Assembly: GCA_947461985.1 (NCBI GenBank)
Contig: CANHNT010000006.1
Span: 1 to 18,456, forward strand
From: Bacteroidota bacterium
GTDB lineage: Bacteria > Bacteroidota > Bacteroidia > Chitinophagales > Chitinophagaceae
Direction: 5' to 3'
DNA: 18,456 nucleotides
Shown: positions 16,058 to 18,456 of the stretch, piece by piece
Position numbering within the stretch: the first letter of the stretch is position 1
How the letters are laid out: every line of letters starts with the position of its first letter
The notes under the pieces: model-generated
What the model saw: the letters and a program-made list of their open reading frames with translations, nothing else
Told to the model about the DNA's origin: nothing
Databases searched by the model: none
Position numbers and translations under genes: made by a program

Positions 16058-16065
16058 TAAAATAC

Positions 16066-16503
16066 ATGAACAAAACAATATATATTGCCAACGACCATGC
16101 TGGTGTTGAGCTAAAAGAAGCAGTAGTCAAACATTTAGAAGCGAATAATTATTCGGTTATAAATATTGGAACTGACACCTTGGATAGTGTTGATTATCCT
16201 GACTTTGCACATCCATTGGCAAAAGCAATTGAAGAGGGCAAGGCAACCTTTGGCATATTGATTTGTGGTAGTGCGAATGGTGTTTGCATCACTGCAAATA
16301 AACACCAAAACGTTCGTGCGGCACTTTGTTGGAAAAACGAAATTGCATCTTTAGCTCGTCAACATAACGATGCCAATGTATTGGGTTTGCCAGCTCGATT
16401 TATCACCATTGAAGAAGGGATTGAAATGGTTGATACATTTTTGAACACCGAATTTGAAGGTGGTCGTCATCAAGGCAGAGTTGATAAAATTGCTTGTTGC
16501 TAA
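16066..16503 (+). CDS. rpiB: Ribose-5-phosphate isomerase B
   Basis: A 145-residue enzyme of the RpiB/LacAB family interconverting ribulose-5-phosphate and ribose-5-phosphate in the non-oxidative pentose phosphate pathway. The N-terminus IANDHAG (7-13, Asp10 and His11) is the phosphate and substrate site. SVDYPDFAHP (41-50) is conserved. GILICGSANGVCITANKH (63-80) carries the expected catalytic cysteine (Cys67), here with SANG in place of the more common SG/TG-x-G wording. LARQHNDANVL (97-107) provides the conserved His-Asn pair, and the end HQGRVDKI is family-typical. Length fits (usual about 145-150). The ATG follows an A-rich leader with no Shine-Dalgarno sequence, as is normal in this phylum. 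A strong terminator follows. Allose-6-phosphate isomerase activity is possible for the family but there are no allose genes nearby. Confidence 0.96.
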   Translation: MNKTIYIANDHAGVELKEAVVKHLEANNYSVINIGTDTLDSVDYPDFAHPLAKAIEEGKATFGILICGSANGVCITANKHQNVRAALCWKNEIASLARQHNDANVLGLPARFITIEEGIEMVDTFLNTEFEGGRHQGRVDKIACC

Positions 16504-16518
16504 AATATTAAATATTTA

Positions 16519-16550
16519 AAAAGACGGATTGATATTTCAATCCGTCTTTT
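16519..16550. terminator. Strong bidirectional terminator between rpiB and rnhB
   Basis: A perfect 14-bp stem (16519-16532 with 16537-16550) and a four-base loop, core GACGGATTGA/TCAATCCGTC, with A and T runs at the two ends. The right arm overlaps the first two bases of the rnhB stop codon, and the left arm is 15 bases beyond the rpiB stop. It serves both convergent genes. Confidence 0.92.
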
Positions 16551-17151
16551 ATTTTAAATCCATTTCAATTTGCTTTGGCAGACAAGCAAATGTTTTTCTG
16601 TGATAAGATGTTAATCCAAACTCTCTCACTGCATTTCGATGTGCAATGGTTGGATAGCCTTTGTTTGACAACCATTTGTAGTGTGGAAATTTCTTATCCA
16701 ACTTCAACATAAATTCATCCCGGTAGGTTTTTGCCAATACACTTGCTGCTGCAATTGATGCATATTTTCCATCGCCTTTTATAATGCAATGATGTTCAAT
16801 ATCTTTATATTTTACAAACCGATTTCCATCAATCAATAAAGAATTAGGGATTGTTTGCAGTTTATCCAAAGCATGATGCATGGCTTTAAAGGATGCTTTT
16901 AAAATATTTATTTTATCAATTTCTTTATGGTCGATAAAAGCAACACCAAAAGCAATGGCTTCTTTTTCAATAATTGGTCTTAATATTTCTCGATCTTTTT
17001 CGCTCATCTTTTTAGAATCATTGAGCAATGGATGATGAAAATCGGTTGGCAAAATAACCGCTGCAGCACAAACAGGTCCTGCAATGCAACCCCTACCTGC
17101 CTCATCGCAGCCAGCTTCTATTTTTTCAACATCTAAAAATGGTAATAGCAT
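16549..17151 (-). CDS. rnhB: Ribonuclease HII
   Basis: A 200-residue type 2 RNase H that nicks 5' of ribonucleotides embedded in DNA and degrades RNA in RNA-DNA hybrids; cytoplasmic, Mn2+/Mg2+-dependent. AGCDEAGRGCIAGPV (13-27) carries catalytic Asp16 and Glu17; NDSKKMS (44-50) is the conserved substrate-contact loop; LLIDGN (105-110) carries Asp108; IKGDGKYASIAAASVLAKTYRDE (from 124) carries the fourth acidic position and the AAASVLAK motif. GYPTIAHRNAVREFG (165-179) and the following HRKTF are also typical. Length matches short RnhB forms. It is transcribed alone, divergent from ctaA across a 78-base gap, with a promoter on its own strand at 17166-17198, and ends in a shared terminator. Confidence 0.96.
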   Translation of the reverse strand: MLLPFLDVEKIEAGCDEAGRGCIAGPVCAAAVILPTDFHHPLLNDSKKMSEKDREILRPIIEKEAIAFGVAFIDHKEIDKINILKASFKAMHHALDKLQTIPNSLLIDGNRFVKYKDIEHHCIIKGDGKYASIAAASVLAKTYRDEFMLKLDKKFPHYKWLSNKGYPTIAHRNAVREFGLTSYHRKTFACLPKQIEMDLK

Positions 17152-17165
17152 GTAGTTTTTCTCTA

Positions 17166-17198
17166 TAAATATAATTTCTTAAAAAAGAATAAAACAAA
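17166..17198 (-). promoter_or_regulatory. Promoter of rnhB
   Basis: On the minus strand TTTG (plus 17195-17198) and TATATTTA (plus 17166-17173) are separated by 21 bases. This fits TTTG, 19-21 bases, TAnnTTTG with one mismatch in the last base. The ATG follows 14 bases later. Confidence 0.55.
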
Positions 17199-17209
17199 GA
17201 TATGTCAAC

Positions 17210-17217
17210 TAAATTTG
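17210..17217 (+). promoter_or_regulatory. -7 promoter element of ctaA
   Basis: TAAATTTG is a perfect TAnnTTTG, 12 bases before the ATG at 17230. No TTTG lies 19-21 bases upstream; the region there is A-rich. Confidence 0.5.
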
Positions 17218-17229
17218 CACACGAAAATT

Positions 17230-18270
17230 ATGAATAATAATAATAAAATTATTGGACGATGGCTATTGCTTGGCGTTGCCATGTTAGTGGTGCAAGTTTT
17301 GTTGGGTGGCATTACCCGGTTAACAGGTTCAGGTTTGTCGATAACCGAATGGAAGCCATTGTTAGGCGCTATTCCTCCGATGAATAACGTTGAATGGAAT
17401 CAATTATTTCAACTTTATCAAGAAAAAACGGGACAGTTTAAATATTTAAACAACGATTTTACGTTAAGCAATTTTAAATTCATCTTTTTTTGGGAATGGA
17501 TGCACCGAGAATGGGCAAGATTAATTAGCATTGTTTTTTTAATCCCTTTCATTTATTTTATTTATAAAAAAATGATTACCAAAGAAATGATACCAAAATT
17601 AATTGGATTGTTTGTTTTAGGTGCAGCACAAGGATTAATTGGTTGGATAATGGTGGCAAGTGGTTTAAACGACAAAAATTTATATGTTACCCATATTACA
17701 TTAGCTACTCATTTTATTTCAGCAATGGTGCTCATTTGTTTTACCTATTGGTTTGCAATAAGCTTACTGATTAGCCAAAAAGAAGAGATAAAAAATAGTA
17801 CTTTAAAAAAATGGACCCTTCGTATACTAATTGTTCTTTTTTTTCAATTAATGTACGGTGCCTTTATGGCTGGCTTAAAAGCAGCAACCGTAGCACCCAC
17901 TTGGCCTTCCATCAATGGCGATTATTTTCCTTCAGCTATTTCATCTCAAAGTTGGATTAATCATCCAATCAATATTCATTTTTTTCATAGAATGATTGCC
18001 TATTTATTGATCCTTTTAGTGGTCATTTGGTATGTAAAAGCATCTAAATTAAAGGATTCAGCATTATTTAATAAATATAAATGGGTTCCTTTAGGATTTG
18101 TGATTATGCAAGTTTTATTAGGCATTTTTACGGTATTAGCATCTACTCATTTAACCCGAAATGGCTTTGGAATGTTTGAATATTTAGCTCAAGCACATCA
18201 ATTAATTGCGATGTTTTTGGTATTGAGTTTTATTTGGGTGATGTATATTTTAAAGAAAATTAAAGCATAA
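17230..18270 (+). CDS. ctaA: Heme A synthase (CtaA/Cox15 family)
   Basis: A 346-residue inner-membrane enzyme with about eight helices that oxidises the C8 methyl of heme O to give heme A for aa3/caa3-type oxidases. It has GGITRLTGSGLSITEWKPL (26-44), WEWMHREWARL (88-98, His92), HITLATHF (155-162, His161), FFHRMIAYLL (251-260, His253) and EYLAQAHQLIAMF (317-329, His323), giving the four expected heme-ligand histidines. The loop after helix 1 (about 50-80, with EWNQLFQLYQ) resembles the mitochondrial and alphaproteobacterial class and has no cysteine pair, unlike the Bacillus type. The TTG start 15 bases earlier belongs to the -7 box and was rejected. No ctaB or oxidase subunit gene is in view; the downstream gene begins 104 bases later and encodes an exported protein. 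Confidence 0.95.
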   Translation: MNNNNKIIGRWLLLGVAMLVVQVLLGGITRLTGSGLSITEWKPLLGAIPPMNNVEWNQLFQLYQEKTGQFKYLNNDFTLSNFKFIFFWEWMHREWARLISIVFLIPFIYFIYKKMITKEMIPKLIGLFVLGAAQGLIGWIMVASGLNDKNLYVTHITLATHFISAMVLICFTYWFAISLLISQKEEIKNSTLKKWTLRILIVLFFQLMYGAFMAGLKAATVAPTWPSINGDYFPSAISSQSWINHPINIHFFHRMIAYLLILLVVIWYVKASKLKDSALFNKYKWVPLGFVIMQVLLGIFTVLASTHLTRNGFGMFEYLAQAHQLIAMFLVLSFIWVMYILKKIKA

Positions 18271-18374
18271 AAAATGATTTATGCCAACGAGTTTAATAAA
18301 AAGTACGTCTTGTAAGTAATATTTACAGTGGAATTGCTGTACATTTATGTTTCGAAACTTTTAAAAAATACCTC

Positions 18375-18456
18375 ATGCGTCAATTTTATATATTTCTACT
18401 TTGTTTTTTATCGATTTCATTGATTAAAAACAACAAAGCGTATGCACAACCAGTGC
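18375..18456 (+). CDS. N-terminus of an exported protein, cut by window edge
   Basis: An ATG at 18375 opens 27 codons with no stop before the window ends. The product starts MRQFYIFLLCFLSISLIK and reaches KAYAQPV, a good Sec signal peptide with cleavage expected after AYA, followed by Gln as is frequent in Bacteroidota. What the mature protein is cannot be told. The ATG is preceded by an A-rich stretch. A near -7 element (TATGTTTC, 18346-18353, one mismatch) lies 21 bases upstream. It may begin a new transcription unit after ctaA. Confidence 0.7.
   Translation, partial: MRQFYIFLLCFLSISLIKNNKAYAQPV

Noticed and set aside
15949..16065. Small RNA or riboswitch in the gap before rpiB, prompted by its pyrimidine-rich first part
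   Set aside because: No stable hairpin, no terminator and no known riboswitch core could be traced by eye; only the TAAAC motifs are notable.
18324..18341. TACAG / CTGTA inverted repeat before the last gene as operator or terminator
   Set aside because: Only five pairing bases around an eight-base spacer, no T-run and no known regulator nearby.

Overview
The window looks like chromosomal core DNA from an aerobic member of the Bacteroidota. The DNA is strongly A+T-rich. It carries several lineage-typical genes: a MurF-alanine racemase fusion, an HU-CCDC81-SPOR protein, and a TonB receptor with a carboxypeptidase-regulatory-like N-terminal domain. Genes are preceded by the Bacteroidota -7 promoter element TAnnTTTG rather than by Shine-Dalgarno sequences. 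A CtaA/Cox15 heme A synthase implies a heme-A terminal oxidase. I saw no tRNA, rRNA, CRISPR array, insertion sequence, phage gene or recognisable defence system. No stretch over 300 bases lacks a gene.

Layout. Bases 1-6365 (+) encode envelope proteins: a TonB-dependent receptor cut by the left edge, a 1056-residue TPR plus beta-barrel protein 19 bases later, and, from its own promoter, a membrane-anchored HU/SPOR protein. Bases 6432-9861 (-) are a two-gene unit, a TerC-family membrane protein and the MurF-Alr fusion, overlapping by 14 bases. Bases 9978-10466 (+) encode a stand-alone asparaginase N-domain. A bidirectional terminator separates it from a secreted cyclophilin (-). Bases 11254-12678 (+) hold ribF and a small secreted orphan. 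Bases 12707-14898 (-) form an operon: a PolB-like 3'-5' exonuclease, holA (clamp-loader delta) and another secreted orphan. Then come a membrane-anchored coiled-coil protein (+), rpiB (+), a second strong bidirectional terminator, rnhB (-), ctaA (+), and the first 27 codons of an exported protein at the right edge.

Functional themes are cell-envelope construction (MurF-Alr, TonB receptor, TPR-barrel, SPOR protein, cyclophilin), DNA replication and maintenance (holA, exonuclease, rnhB), and central or cofactor metabolism (ribF, rpiB, ctaA). They are mostly separate transcription units, not one pathway.

Five coding starts were moved from the longest open frame to an internal ATG. In each case the extra TTG or GTG start lies inside or upstream of a TAnnTTTG promoter box and cannot be in the mRNA. 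These revised starts imply very short 5' leaders. The best candidates for new biology are the TPR-barrel protein, the HU/SPOR protein, the one-domain asparaginase, and the coiled-coil protein with in-phase 21-bp repeats. None amounts to a clear new multi-gene system.
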